64,000 bases of DNA from Bradyrhizobium sp. dw_411 (GCF_018449695.1 NZ_JAAVUY010000012.1:124001-188000), one strand, 5' to 3'; counted from the first letter of the stretch, positions 49,088 to 58,234 are shown. The notes: generated by a model not told the origin, from the letters alone. Program-made: numbers and translations.

Positions 49088-51307
49088 ATGGCCTTCAAGA
49101 ATTTCAAGGTTGAGACCGACGCCGATGGCATTGCGCTGGTGACGTGGGACATTCCCGGCCGTTCGATGAACGTGCTCGACGAAACCACGATTACCGAACT
49201 TGAGGAGATCGTGAAGCAGACTTCGGCCGATGCCGCCGTCAAGGGCGTCGTTGTTACCTCCGGCAAGGAAGCGTTCTCCGCCGGAGCTGACCTGTCGATG
49301 CTGGAGGGCATGAACCACCGCTACATGGATCTGCTCAAGGCAAAGGGCGAAGTCGCCGCCAACCAGATGCTGTTCGACGAGAGCCGCAAATCCTCGCTGG
49401 TGTTTCGTGCCATCGAAACATCGGGCAAGCCGTGGGTGGCCGCGATCAACGGGCTCGCGCTCGGCGGCGCGTTCGAATTAACGCTGTCGTGCCACTACCG
49501 CGTCGCCGCGGCCAACCCGAAAACCCGGCTTGGGCTGCCTGAAGTGAAGGTCGGGCTGTTCCCCGGCGCCGGCGGCACCCAGCGCGTGCCGCGCATCGTG
49601 CCGCCGCAGGACGCGATGCAATTGCTGCTCAAGGGCGAGGCGATTAATCTCGACAAGGCCAAGGCGCTGAAGCTGGTCGATGCGGTCGTGCCCGCGGCCG
49701 ATCTGATCCACTCAGCCAAGGGCTGGATCAAGGGCGGCGGCAAGGCCGTCGCGCCCTGGGATGACAAGGCATTCAAGCTGCCGGGCGGCCCGGTCTACTC
49801 AAAAGCTGGCATGATGATGTTCCCCGCCGGCAACGCGATCTTCCGGCGCGAAACCTATGATAATTATCCGGCGGCGCGCGCGATCATGCAGTGCGTCTAT
49901 GAAGGTTTGCAGTTGCCGATCGATGCGGCGCTGCGGGTTGAATCGCGCTATTTCGCCCAGATCCTGCGCAGCAAGGAAGCCGCGGCGATGATCCGCAGCC
50001 TGTTCCTGTCGATGCAGGAATTGAACAAGGGAGCGCGGCGTCCGCCCAATGTACCGGCCACCAAAGTGAAGAAACTCGCCATCATCGGCGCCGGCTTCAT
50101 GGGCGCCAGCGTCGGCTATGTCTCGGCGCGCGCCGGCATCGACGTGGTGCTGATCGACCGCGATCAGGAAAGCGCCGACAAGGGCAAGGGCCACGCCAAG
50201 TCCGTGATCGACGATCTGATCGCCAAGGGCCGCGCCAAGGAAAGCGATCGTGACGCGATCCTGTCGCGCATCAGCGCCACTGCGGATTACAGCGTGCTCA
50301 GGGATTGCGATCTCGTGATCGAAGCCGTGTTCGAGGATCGCAAAGTCAAGGCCGAAACCTATGCCAAGGCGCAGCCGCTGCTGAAGCCCGACGCGATCTT
50401 CGCCTCCAACACCTCGACATTGCCGATCAATTCGCTGGCAGAGGAGTTCAAGGACCAGGGCAAGTTCATCGGCATTCACTTCTTCTCGCCGGTCGAGAAG
50501 ATGATGCTGGTGGAAATCATCGTCGGCAAGAACACCGGCGATGTCGCGCTCGCGACCGCGCTGGATTATGTGCGCGTGATCGGCAAGACGCCGATCGTGG
50601 TCAATGACAGCAGAGGCTTCTTCGCCAACCGCTGCGTGCTGCGTTTCACCGCCGAAGGCCTGGAAATGCTGATGGAAGGCGTGCCGCCGGCGATGATCGA
50701 GAACACCGCGAAGATGGCGGGCATGCCGGTCGGGCCGTTGTCGCTGTCCGACGAAGTGGCGCTCGATCTCGTGCTCAAGATCATGAAGGCCACCGAGGCC
50801 GATCTCGGCGCCAATGCGATCGATCAGGCCCAGAAGAAATTGCTGGTCGAGATGGTCGAGAAACAAGGCCGCTTCGGCCGCAAGAACGCCAAGGGATTTT
50901 ACGACTATCCCGAGAAGGGCAAGGGCTCGAAGAGCCTGTGGTCGGCCTTGGGCGGCCTGCAGCCGAAGCATCTCGATCCGGATACGCTCGATGTCGAGGA
51001 GATGAAGCAGCGCTTTCTCGTCGTGCAGGCGGTGGAAGCCGCGCGCACCGTGGAAGATCACGTCATCACCGACATGCGCGAGGCCGATGTCGGCTCGATC
51101 CTGGGCTTTGGCTTCGCACCGTTCACCGGCGGCACGCTGTCCTATATCGATTTCATGGGCACGAAGAACTTCGTCGCGCTGTGCCACAAACTCGAAGCCA
51201 AATACGGCTCGCGCTTTACCCCGCCGAAGCTGCTGATCGAGATGGCGGAAAAAGGCGAGACCTTTTACGGCCGCTTCCCGCCGAAGAAGAAAGCCGAGGC
51301 GGCGTAG
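49088..51307 (+). CDS. fadJ: Bifunctional enoyl-CoA hydratase / 3-hydroxyacyl-CoA dehydrogenase
   Basis: A 739-residue fusion enzyme for the middle two steps of beta-oxidation. The N-terminal crotonase domain has I-N-G-L-A-L-G-G-A-F-E-L and the catalytic P-G-A-G-G-T-Q-R-V-P-R. The NAD domain begins I-I-G-A-G-F-M-G-A-S-V-G-Y at about residue 337, with S-N-T-S-T-L-P-I and G-I-H-F-F-S-P-V-E-K-M. Two C-terminal dehydrogenase domains follow. GAGGGAG precedes ATG 49088, so I do not use the frame-compatible ATG at 49058. Confidence 0.94.
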   Translation: MAFKNFKVETDADGIALVTWDIPGRSMNVLDETTITELEEIVKQTSADAAVKGVVVTSGKEAFSAGADLSMLEGMNHRYMDLLKAKGEVAANQMLFDESRKSSLVFRAIETSGKPWVAAINGLALGGAFELTLSCHYRVAAANPKTRLGLPEVKVGLFPGAGGTQRVPRIVPPQDAMQLLLKGEAINLDKAKALKLVDAVVPAADLIHSAKGWIKGGGKAVAPWDDKAFKLPGGPVYSKAGMMMFPAGNAIFRRETYDNYPAARAIMQCVYEGLQLPIDAALRVESRYFAQILRSKEAAAMIRSLFLSMQELNKGARRPPNVPATKVKKLAIIGAGFMGASVGYVSARAGIDVVLIDRDQESADKGKGHAKSVIDDLIAKGRAKESDRDAILSRISATADYSVLRDCDLVIEAVFEDRKVKAETYAKAQPLLKPDAIFASNTSTLPINSLAEEFKDQGKFIGIHFFSPVEKMMLVEIIVGKNTGDVALATALDYVRVIGKTPIVVNDSRGFFANRCVLRFTAEGLEMLMEGVPPAMIENTAKMAGMPVGPLSLSDEVALDLVLKIMKATEADLGANAIDQAQKKLLVEMVEKQGRFGRKNAKGFYDYPEKGKGSKSLWSALGGLQPKHLDPDTLDVEEMKQRFLVVQAVEAARTVEDHVITDMREADVGSILGFGFAPFTGGTLSYIDFMGTKNFVALCHKLEAKYGSRFTPPKLLIEMAEKGETFYGRFPPKKKAEAA

Positions 51308-51315
51308 CGTCGTTC

Positions 51316-51396
51316 GTCATTCCGGGATGGTGCGTTAGCACCAGACCCGGAATCTCGAGATTCCGGGTTCGATGCTTCGCATCGCCCGGAATGACA
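51316..51396. repeat. Inverted repeat, GTCATTCCGGG family (second copy)
   Basis: GTCATTCCGGGATGGTGCG and TTAGCACCAGACCCGGAA, then GATTCCGGGTTCGATGC and GCATCGCCCGGAATGAC. It is an extended relative of 18236-18276. Confidence 0.8.
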
Positions 51397-51403
51397 GCCA
51401 AAC

Positions 51404-51434
51404 AAAAAAGGCCGGATCATCGATCCGGCCTTTT
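51404..51434. terminator. Bidirectional terminator between fadJ and gstA
   Basis: AAAAAA, then the perfect stem GGCCGGATC-ATC-GATCCGGCC, then TTTT. It works for both convergent genes. Confidence 0.9.
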
Positions 51435-51456
51435 GACTGATAAGTGCGCAAATACC

Positions 51457-52071
51457 TTACGCCGCCTTCATCAGGCCTTCCTTGGTCAGGGCTTCCTGCA
51501 CCTTCGGGCGCGCGGCGACGCGGGCCTTGTAGGCGACGAGGGTCGGCAGCCCCGAGAGATCGAACTTCATCCGGTCGGCCCAGCACAGCATCGTGAACAG
51601 ATAGGCGTCGGCGACGGTGAATTGCTTGCCCATCAGGTAATCCCGGCCGGCCAGCGCGCCGTCGATATACTTGAACTTGCCCATCACCCGGTCCTTGAAG
51701 AACGCTTTGGTTTCGTCGGGGAGTACCGGGCTGAACATCGGGCCGAAATTCTTGTGCAACTCGGCGGTGATGTAGTTAAGCCACTCCAGCAATTTATAGC
51801 GCTCGGCGCTGTCGCGGGCGGGCGCGAGGTTCTTGGCCGCGACGCTGTCGGCGATCATCTGCACGATAACGGGACCTTCGGTCACCAACTCGCCGCTGTC
51901 GAGCGCCAGCGCGGGCACCTGGCCCTTCGGATTTACTTTCAGAAAATCGTCACCATTTTCGAGCTTCTTGGCGCGAAGATCGACCTTCACGAGATCGTAG
52001 GGCAGGCCGGCTTCCAGGAGCGCGATGTGGGGCGAGAGCGAGCAGGCGCCGGGTGAATAATACAATTTCAT
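51457..52071 (-). CDS. gstA: Glutathione S-transferase, beta class (GstA-like)
   Basis: A 204-residue enzyme very like E. coli GstA. The N-terminal thioredoxin fold starts M-K-L-Y-Y-S-P-G-A-C-S-L-S-P-H-I with the beta-class catalytic cysteine C10, followed by V-N-P-K-G-Q-V-P-A-L and the glutathione-binding E-G-P-V-I. The helical domain has L-E-W-L-N-Y-I-T-A-E-L-H-K and F-T-V-A-D-A-Y-L-F. GGGAGGG precedes ATG 52071. It conjugates glutathione to electrophiles. It is divergent from the marR gene across twin palindromes, so it is probably repressed by that protein. Confidence 0.93.
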   Translation of the reverse strand: MKLYYSPGACSLSPHIALLEAGLPYDLVKVDLRAKKLENGDDFLKVNPKGQVPALALDSGELVTEGPVIVQMIADSVAAKNLAPARDSAERYKLLEWLNYITAELHKNFGPMFSPVLPDETKAFFKDRVMGKFKYIDGALAGRDYLMGKQFTVADAYLFTMLCWADRMKFDLSGLPTLVAYKARVAARPKVQEALTKEGLMKAA

Positions 52072-52120
52072 TGGAATTTCCCTCCCTGGGATTGCTGGTG
52101 TCGGGCGGCCGCGTAACTAA

Positions 52121-52160
52121 ATGCATATGCATGTAATAGTCAACATTGATGCAGCTGCAT
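52121..52160. promoter_or_regulatory. Twin palindromic operators between gstA and marR
   Basis: Two perfect 12-base palindromes, ATGCATATGCAT (52121-52132) and ATGCAGCTGCAT (52149-52160), centres 28 bases apart, in the 115-base region between the divergent gstA and marR genes. Size, symmetry and place fit MarR dimer sites. Confidence 0.7.
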
Positions 52161-52186
52161 TAAGTGCGCTACATTATACGCACATT

Positions 52187-52687
52187 ATGGACCGGGCCAT
52201 GAAACGCAAACCATCGACCGAGGCGACCGCCGCCTGGATTCGCCTGATGCGAATCCAGAGCCGGGTGCTCGATGCGGTCGAACAGGATCTGAAGAAAGCG
52301 GGATTTCCGCCGCTGGCCTGGTATGACGCTTTGCTCGAATTGTCGCGCGCGCCGTCGGGCGAGCTGCGTCCGGTGGAACTCGAGCGGCAGATGCTGATCC
52401 CGCAATACTCGACCTCGCGGCTGATCGACCGGCTGGTGGACGAAGGCCTGGCGGCGCGCCGCGAATGCAAGATCGACAAGCGCGGCCAGTTCGTCGAGAT
52501 CACCGAGACCGGACGCGAGCTGCAGAAGAAGATGTGGAATGCCTATTCCGCTGCGATCGAAAAACATGTCGGCTCGAAATTGTCCGACGCCGATGCTGTG
52601 AAGCTGTGTGGACTACTCGACCGGCTCGGCTGCTCGTGCGAAGAGGCGCAGCTGCCTGCCGTGAGAGACAGCGCGTCCGCCCGATGA
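52187..52687 (+). CDS. MarR-family transcriptional regulator
   Basis: A 166-residue regulator with the MarR winged helix: W-Y-D-A-L-L-E-L-S, L-E-R-Q-M-L-I-P-Q-Y-S-T-S-R-L-I-D-R-L as recognition region, and the wing K-I-D-K-R-G-Q-F-V-E-I-T-E-T-G-R. ATG 52187 or 52199 may be the start; residues before 52187 would read through the operator. Cysteines in L-G-C-S-C-E-E near the C-terminus could sense oxidants or electrophiles, fitting control of a glutathione transferase, but that is inference. Confidence 0.88.
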   Translation: MDRAMKRKPSTEATAAWIRLMRIQSRVLDAVEQDLKKAGFPPLAWYDALLELSRAPSGELRPVELERQMLIPQYSTSRLIDRLVDEGLAARRECKIDKRGQFVEITETGRELQKKMWNAYSAAIEKHVGSKLSDADAVKLCGLLDRLGCSCEEAQLPAVRDSASAR

Positions 52688-52783
52688 TAGTGATTTTACC
52701 CCCTGGGTTTGCGGACGACGTTGTCCGTAACCTTCCCCGACACCGTGCGCGTTCGGTCGAAACGCCCCACATCCGGAATTTGT

Positions 52784-54154
52784 ATGGCGCGTGACCAGAT
52801 CGATATGACACCGCTGCAGTCGCGTGACGAGTTGGTCGCGTGGCTGGCGGCGGGCGTGAAGCCTAAATCCGAATTCCGGATCGGCACCGAGCACGAAAAG
52901 ACGCCGTTTACGCTGCAGGGCCATCGCCCCGTCGCCTATGAAGGTGCGCGCGGCATCGGCGCGCTGCTGGAAGGCATGCAGCTTTTGCTCGGCTGGGAGC
53001 CGATCACCGAGCACGGCAATATCATCGGCCTCTATGACGTCACCGGCGGCGGTGCGATTTCGCTGGAGCCTGGCGGGCAATTCGAACTGTCGGGTGCGCC
53101 GGTCGAGACCGTGCACCAAACCCAGTCCGAGCTGATGGCGCATCTGGCGCAGGTGCGCGAGGTCGCAGCCCCTCTCGGCATCGGCTTTCTCGGATTGGGC
53201 ATGACGCCGTCGTTCTCGCGGGCGCAGGTTCCGATGATGCCCAAGGGCCGCTACAAGATCATGACCGGCTATATGCCGAAGGTTGGCCGATACGGCCTCG
53301 ACATGATGTACCGGACCTGCACGGTGCAGACCAATCTCGACTTTTCCTCCGAAGCCGACATGGTCAAGAAGCTCCGGGTGTCGGTGGCATTACAGCCGAT
53401 CGCGACCGCATTGTTCGCCAATTCGCCGTTCACCGAGGGCAAGCCCAACGGCTTCCTGTCGTTCCGCTCCGAGATCTGGCGCGATACCGACAACGCGCGC
53501 TCGGGGATGATTCCGTGGGCGTTCGAGGACGGCATGGGGTTCGAGCGCTGGGTCGATTATGCGCTGGACGTGCCGATGTATTTCGTCAAGCGCGGTGACG
53601 ATTATATCGACGTGTCGGGATCGTCGTTCCGCGATTTCTTCGCAGGCAAGAATCCGGCATTTCCCGGCGAGCGTCCGACGCTGTCGGACTGGGCCAATCA
53701 TCTGTCGACGATTTTCCCCGAAGTGCGCTTGAAGCGTTATCTGGAAATGCGCGGCGCCGACGGTGTGCCGTGGGGACGGCTGCCGGCGCTGCCGGCGTTC
53801 TGGGTCGGATTGCTCTATGACGACACCAGCCTCGACGCCGCCTGGGATATCGTCAAGCACTGGAAAGCGCACGAGCGCCAGGCGCTGCGCGATGACGTGC
53901 CGCGGCTCGGCTTCAAGGCCCGAATCAAGGATCGCTATTTGTTCGAAATCGCCAAGGAATGCCTGGCGCTGTCGCATGCCGGGCTGCGGCGGCGCGGTCA
54001 CGTCGATCTCCTCGGTCATGACGAAACGCGCCATCTCGAGCCGCTGGACCGCATCATCGAAGCCGGTCATACCCCGGCCGAGGAGATGCTGGAGAAATTC
54101 CACGGCGCCTGGCGGGGCTCGGTCGAGCCGGCCTATGACGAATACGCGTTCTAG
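52784..54154 (+). CDS. gshA: Glutamate--cysteine ligase, plant/alphaproteobacterial type
   Basis: A 456-residue enzyme for the first step of glutathione synthesis (glutamate plus cysteine plus ATP). It belongs to the plant-like class: F-R-I-G-T-E-H-E-K-T-P-F, G-G-A-I-S-L-E-P-G-G-Q-F-E-L-S-G-A-P, F-L-G-L-G-M-T-P and the tail M-R-G-A-D-G-V-P-W-G-R-L-P-A-L-P. ATG 52784 is used, agreeing with the family start. It lies next to the gstA/marR pair, so a small glutathione-related neighbourhood is formed. Confidence 0.95.
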   Translation: MARDQIDMTPLQSRDELVAWLAAGVKPKSEFRIGTEHEKTPFTLQGHRPVAYEGARGIGALLEGMQLLLGWEPITEHGNIIGLYDVTGGGAISLEPGGQFELSGAPVETVHQTQSELMAHLAQVREVAAPLGIGFLGLGMTPSFSRAQVPMMPKGRYKIMTGYMPKVGRYGLDMMYRTCTVQTNLDFSSEADMVKKLRVSVALQPIATALFANSPFTEGKPNGFLSFRSEIWRDTDNARSGMIPWAFEDGMGFERWVDYALDVPMYFVKRGDDYIDVSGSSFRDFFAGKNPAFPGERPTLSDWANHLSTIFPEVRLKRYLEMRGADGVPWGRLPALPAFWVGLLYDDTSLDAAWDIVKHWKAHERQALRDDVPRLGFKARIKDRYLFEIAKECLALSHAGLRRRGHVDLLGHDETRHLEPLDRIIEAGHTPAEEMLEKFHGAWRGSVEPAYDEYAF

Positions 54155-54311
54155 CGCCTGACCGGTCGCATTTGTTGCAAATGCCCGGATCTCAACGGGA
54201 AAACCCGTCCATCGACGGGTTTTGGGGCCGTTCATCCGCCGTACAGGTTCATGGCGATCAAATGGCGGGCCGCGAAACGCGGCTAGTCTAATCAGTTGAA
54301 AGCGATCGCGA

Positions 54312-54866
54312 ATGTGGGGAGGCCGCCTGCTCAGGGCGTGTTTGATGGTGCTTGCCATGTCGGCGGCCGTCATGGCCACGCGACCTGCACAAGCCCAGAC
54401 CAATTTCGATCGTCCAGGCGGCGATTATCAGAGTTCGCTGGTGCCCTCAGGCGATCCGGCCGATTGCGCGCTGGTGTGCGAACGGGACCGGCGCTGCCGG
54501 GCCTGGAGCTTCAACTATCCAAGTGACACGGCCGGCAGCGCGGTCTGTTGGCTCAAGAACAGCGTGCCGGCCCGCATCGAGGATATCTGCTGCGTCTCGG
54601 GCGTGCGCGGCGCCGGCGTGGTCGAGCCGCGCAACGGCGCGGTCGAGACTTCGATCGACCGGTTCGGCGGCGACTATCGCAGTTTCGACCTCAAGGGCGG
54701 CGAGGGCGACGATGCCTGCAAGGCGGCCTGCGCCGGCGACAATAAATGCCGGGCCTGGACCTATGCGCGGCGGGGCTATGTCGGAAAAGAACCGCACTGC
54801 TTTTTGAAAAAGGACATCAAGCCGCCGCGCCGCAAGGCGGGGTTTATTTCGGGCGTGGTGAGGTAA
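54312..54866 (+). CDS. Exported protein with two PAN/Apple domains
   Basis: A 184-residue protein with a signal peptide ending A-Q-A-Q and two PAN domains, each opening D-R-x-G-G-D-Y and carrying the cysteine pattern of the fold: A-D-C-A-L-V-C-E-R-D-R-R-C-R-A-W-S-F with C-W-L-K, and D-A-C-K-A-A-C-A-G-D-N-K-C-R-A-W-T-Y with C-F-L-K-K. Such domains bind protein or carbohydrate; in bacteria the function is mostly unknown. Confidence 0.87.
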   Translation: MWGGRLLRACLMVLAMSAAVMATRPAQAQTNFDRPGGDYQSSLVPSGDPADCALVCERDRRCRAWSFNYPSDTAGSAVCWLKNSVPARIEDICCVSGVRGAGVVEPRNGAVETSIDRFGGDYRSFDLKGGEGDDACKAACAGDNKCRAWTYARRGYVGKEPHCFLKKDIKPPRRKAGFISGVVR

Positions 54867-54883
54867 CTCGCGTCGCCGTGAAT

Positions 54884-54910
54884 GGTGGGCACGCTTGCGC
54901 TTTGCCCACC
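54884..54910. repeat. Short inverted repeat GGTGGGC/GCCCACC
   Basis: GGTGGGCACGCTTGCG with CTTTGCCCACC, between the convergent PAN protein and lepB genes. It may end both transcripts. Confidence 0.65.
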
Positions 54911-54931
54911 CTACGGTCTGCGATTTCGCGT

Positions 54932-55723
54932 TCAATGCACCGCGGTGAAGAATCGCGCCATCCGGAAACCGGACAGCCAGGTCCACACCGGCTGGCTGCG
55001 GATGCCGAGATCCCACGATCCGACGACGGCATCGGCGCGGCCGACCAGATTGTCCATTGGCAGCAACCCGACGCCGCCTTCGCGGACCGGGACGCGGCTG
55101 TCGGCGGAATTGTCGCGATTGTCGCCCATCACGAACAGGCGGCCTGACGGCACCGTCACTTCAGGCGTGTTGTCGAGCCGGCCATTGTCGCGCAGCTTGA
55201 AGATCGCGTGCGTCACGCCGTTCGGCAAAGTCTCGATGTAGCGATAGGCCGGCTCTGCCCCGCCGCTGTCGTCCTCGGCTTCGCCGATGCCATCGGGCTT
55301 GAGCGAGGCGGCGCGATCATTGATGAAGAGCTGGCCCTGTCGCATCTGGATGCGGTCGCCGGGGAGACCCACCACGCGCTTGACCCAGGCTTGCGAGCGA
55401 TCGCCCGGCCAGCGGAACACCACGACGTCGCCGCGCTGCGGCGTTCCGCTGAACACGCGCCGCGTTTCGGGCAGGTTGATCTGGATCGGCAGCGAAGAGG
55501 TGCCGTAGCCATAAGGAAATTTCGAGGCCAGCAGCGCGTCGCCGATCAAGAGCGTCGGCTCCATCGAGCCTGACGGCACATAGAATGGCTCGGCGATCGC
55601 GCCCTTGGCGAGGAAAACGATCGCCAGCGCTGCAGTGAACTGCAGGATCTGGACGCCCCAACTGCTCGCCTTCGACGCTATGGAAGACTTTTGAGAACCC
55701 TGAGATTCTTGCTCGACGCTCAC
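54932..55723 (-). CDS. lepB: Signal peptidase I
   Basis: A 263-residue membrane protease that removes signal peptides on the periplasmic side. One N-terminal helix (V-Q-I-L-Q-F-T-A-A-L-A-I-V-F-L-A) is followed by the catalytic box: nucleophile S53 in P-S-G-S-M-E-P-T-L, general base K115 in V-K-R-V-V-G-L-P-G-D, and box E G-D-N-R-D-N-S-A-D-S-R. The GTG start shares one base with the tldD stop, so translation is coupled. It is probably not the only copy in such a genome. Confidence 0.93.
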   Translation of the reverse strand: MSVEQESQGSQKSSIASKASSWGVQILQFTAALAIVFLAKGAIAEPFYVPSGSMEPTLLIGDALLASKFPYGYGTSSLPIQINLPETRRVFSGTPQRGDVVVFRWPGDRSQAWVKRVVGLPGDRIQMRQGQLFINDRAASLKPDGIGEAEDDSGGAEPAYRYIETLPNGVTHAIFKLRDNGRLDNTPEVTVPSGRLFVMGDNRDNSADSRVPVREGGVGLLPMDNLVGRADAVVGSWDLGIRSQPVWTWLSGFRMARFFTAVH

Positions 55724-57147
55724 TAGCCTGTTCCTCCGACCGTAATACGTTCCATCCGCAGCGTCGGCTGGCCGACGCCGACCGGCACGCCCTGGCCGTT
55801 CTTGCCACAGGTGCCGATCCCGGTATCGAGCGCAAGATCGTTGCCAATCATGGTGATTCGATGCAGGTCGGTCGGCCCGTTGCCGATCAGCATCGCGCCC
55901 TTCAGCGGCGCGCCGAGTTTGCCGTTCTCGATCTTGTAGGCCTCGGTGCACTGGAACACGTATTTGCCCGAGGTGATGTCGACCTGTCCGCCGCCGAAAT
56001 TCGCGGCGTAGATGCCGTTCTTGACCGAGGCCAGGATTTCCGCCGGGTCGCGCTGGCCTGCCAGCATATAGGTGTTGGTCATGCGCGGCATCGGCACATG
56101 GGCATAGCCCTGGCGGCGGCCATTGCCGGTCGGCTTCATGTTCATCAGCCGGGCGTTCTGGCGGTCCTGCATGTAACCGACCAGAATGCCGTCCTCGATC
56201 AGCACGGTGCGGTTGGTGGGTGTGCCCTCATCGTCGATCGACAGCGAGCCGCGCCGCGACGCCATGGTGCCGTCATCCACCACCGTGACGCCCTTGGCCG
56301 CGACCTGCTGGCCCATCAGGCCGGCGAATGCCGAGGTTTGCTTGCGGTTGAAATCGCCCTCAAGGCCGTGACCGACAGCCTCGTGCAGCATCACGCCGGG
56401 CCAGCCGGCGCCCAGCACCACATCCATTTCGCCCGCCGGGGCGGGAACCGATTCCAGATTGACCAGCGCCTCGCGGATCGCGCCGTCGGCGGCCTCGCGC
56501 CACGCTTTGGTCTCGATGAAGCGGGCATAGCCCTCGCGGCCGCCATAACCCTTGCTGCCGCTCTCCTGACGGTCGCCTTGTCCCGCGACCACGGAAATAT
56601 TGACGCGCACCAGCGGGCGGATATCGCGGTAGCTCTCGCCATCCGGCCGCATGATTTCCACCACCTGCCAGGTCGCACCCAGGCTGACCGTCACCTGCCG
56701 CACGCGCGGGTCCTTGTCGCGCACATAGGCGTCGATCTCGGCCAGCAGCTTGACCTTGGATTCGAAGCCGGGCGCATCGAGCGGGTTGTCATCGCCATAG
56801 AGCCGCACATTGGTATGGGCCGGCGCGGCCGCAAAGGTCCCGCTATAGCCGCCGCGCACCGCATGCACGGCGTCCGCGGCGCGAATCAGCGCCGGCAGCG
56901 AGACGTCGGAGGAATGCGCATAACCGACCGCGTCGTCCTTGACCGCGCGCAGGCCGAAACCCTGCGAGGTGTCGTAAGTGGCCTGCTTGAGCCGGCCATT
57001 GTCGAACATCAGCGCTTCGGTCTGGCTGTATTCCAGAAACAATTCGCCATCATCGGCCCCCTCCAGCCCGCGCGCGATTTCGTTGCGGACGGAATCGCGG
57101 TCGAGGTTGGCGCGCTCAAGGAGAGAGGTTGTGGCGGGATTGGTCAT
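55723..57147 (-). CDS. tldD: Metalloprotease TldD
   Basis: A 474-residue subunit of the TldD/TldE (PmbA) protease. The zinc site is visible in M-L-H-E-A-V-G-H-G-L-E-G-D-F-N-R-K, the HEXXH-like H-E-A-x-G-H of the U62 family. Other family marks: T-S-A-F-A-G-L-M-G-Q-Q-V and T-S-G-K-Y-V-F-Q-C-T-E-A-Y. The partner TldE gene is not in the window. The complex matures peptide antibiotics such as microcin B17 and degrades unfolded peptides in other bacteria. Confidence 0.95.
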   Translation of the reverse strand: MTNPATTSLLERANLDRDSVRNEIARGLEGADDGELFLEYSQTEALMFDNGRLKQATYDTSQGFGLRAVKDDAVGYAHSSDVSLPALIRAADAVHAVRGGYSGTFAAAPAHTNVRLYGDDNPLDAPGFESKVKLLAEIDAYVRDKDPRVRQVTVSLGATWQVVEIMRPDGESYRDIRPLVRVNISVVAGQGDRQESGSKGYGGREGYARFIETKAWREAADGAIREALVNLESVPAPAGEMDVVLGAGWPGVMLHEAVGHGLEGDFNRKQTSAFAGLMGQQVAAKGVTVVDDGTMASRRGSLSIDDEGTPTNRTVLIEDGILVGYMQDRQNARLMNMKPTGNGRRQGYAHVPMPRMTNTYMLAGQRDPAEILASVKNGIYAANFGGGQVDITSGKYVFQCTEAYKIENGKLGAPLKGAMLIGNGPTDLHRITMIGNDLALDTGIGTCGKNGQGVPVGVGQPTLRMERITVGGTG

Positions 57148-57306
57148 GAAGGCTCCGATCGAAGACAGATGCTCCTCGCGTCCCCGCCCGGTGCGCCGAT
57201 CGCGCCCCGGATGTGGAGACCGATAATTGAAGAGCTTTGAAGATAGTCACGCTTGCCGGAAAAGGGGAGGGCCTGCCTCGGGTTCATCGCCGCAAAGCGG
57301 GCCCTG

Positions 57307-57882
57307 TCACGGCAACTTGTCATACCCATCGGCGAGCCCGTTCAAACTCAGCGGGAACCCGATGCCCTCTTCGGGGGTCTCGAAAATGATAAAAGTCGCG
57401 GTTTTGGCGGTGCGGAACTGGCCCAGCAGCTTGTCGTCCATCACAACCTCGGCCACGCAGCCGTTGGGCAGGCATCGGACAAAGCCGGCGCGGCCGACAT
57501 CGACATTGTCGAGTTTGAGGCCGAGCCCCGAGGGCAGCAGCACGCCCAGGGGCGCCACCACCCGCATCAGCTTGCTCTTCTGGTCCGCGGTTTTCAGCAC
57601 GATGACGGTAAGACCGGCATTGGAGCGGTCCTCGGCTACCACGCTCTGAATCAGGGCGCACTGCTCGCCTTGTGCGCCCGGCGGGGTGTCGCAGCGGATT
57701 TGCCAGTCGCCATGAACCGACTTCACCGCGCCTTGGGCGCTGGCGGCGGCGTTCAGGCCAAGCAGGAACATGAGGGCGAGGCTTGCCCTGGTAAGGAGGC
57801 TTGCCCCGGTAAGAAGGCTTGGAGCGATAAATGCCTTGCCGCGGCTGGCGGCGCTTCTTGCCGGGTGTTTCGAAGGCCCCAT
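57307..57882 (-). CDS. Invasion-associated locus B (IalB) family protein
   Basis: A 191-residue exported protein. The signal peptide is unusually long, its membrane part (A-L-M-F-L-L-G-L-N-A-A-A-S-A-Q) preceded by two L-L-T-x-A-S units encoded by an 18-base tandem repeat (57778-57813). The mature domain is IalB-type: G-D-W-Q-I-R-C-D-T-P-P-G, C-A-L-I-Q-S-V, P-L-G-V-L-L-P-S-G-L and R-C-L-P-N-G-C. The two cysteine pairs are expected for the family. Role unknown outside Bartonella. ATG 57882 is chosen; the frame is open 24 residues further. Confidence 0.85.
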   Translation of the reverse strand: MGPSKHPARSAASRGKAFIAPSLLTGASLLTRASLALMFLLGLNAAASAQGAVKSVHGDWQIRCDTPPGAQGEQCALIQSVVAEDRSNAGLTVIVLKTADQKSKLMRVVAPLGVLLPSGLGLKLDNVDVGRAGFVRCLPNGCVAEVVMDDKLLGQFRTAKTATFIIFETPEEGIGFPLSLNGLADGYDKLP

Positions 57883-58100
57883 CAGGGTCGATCCCTCTAA
57901 TATGTCCAATATGTCCTGGGCAATCTCAGTCCGAGACATTGGACTGATAGGCAATGACGGCGTCTTGAAGGCGATTTCGCGCCGGCAGGGACGCGGCGCA
58001 AGTCGCGAATCAGCTTCCTGTGGAGCACTGCGTCTGTGCCTACATCGGGCAATCTGGCTGTCAAGCCGCGTCGGGCTGCAAAACCGGCAGTTTTGCCTGT

Positions 58101-58120
58101 TGTCACGGGAAAATGTGACA
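58101..58120. promoter_or_regulatory. Inverted repeat TGTCAC-N8-GTGACA
   Basis: A perfect 6-8-6 inverted repeat about 240 bases before coxB and about 220 before the IalB-like gene. It could bind a dimeric regulator of either gene. No family assigned. Confidence 0.4.
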
Positions 58121-58234
58121 TCCGCATAATAGGCGCAGATGCAATGCTGTGTACCCTACTACTGCATTGCGAGAGCCGTCGAATTATGGTTTGAGAGGCT
58201 GGATTTCGACGCGTTCTAACGATCTGGCCCAGGG

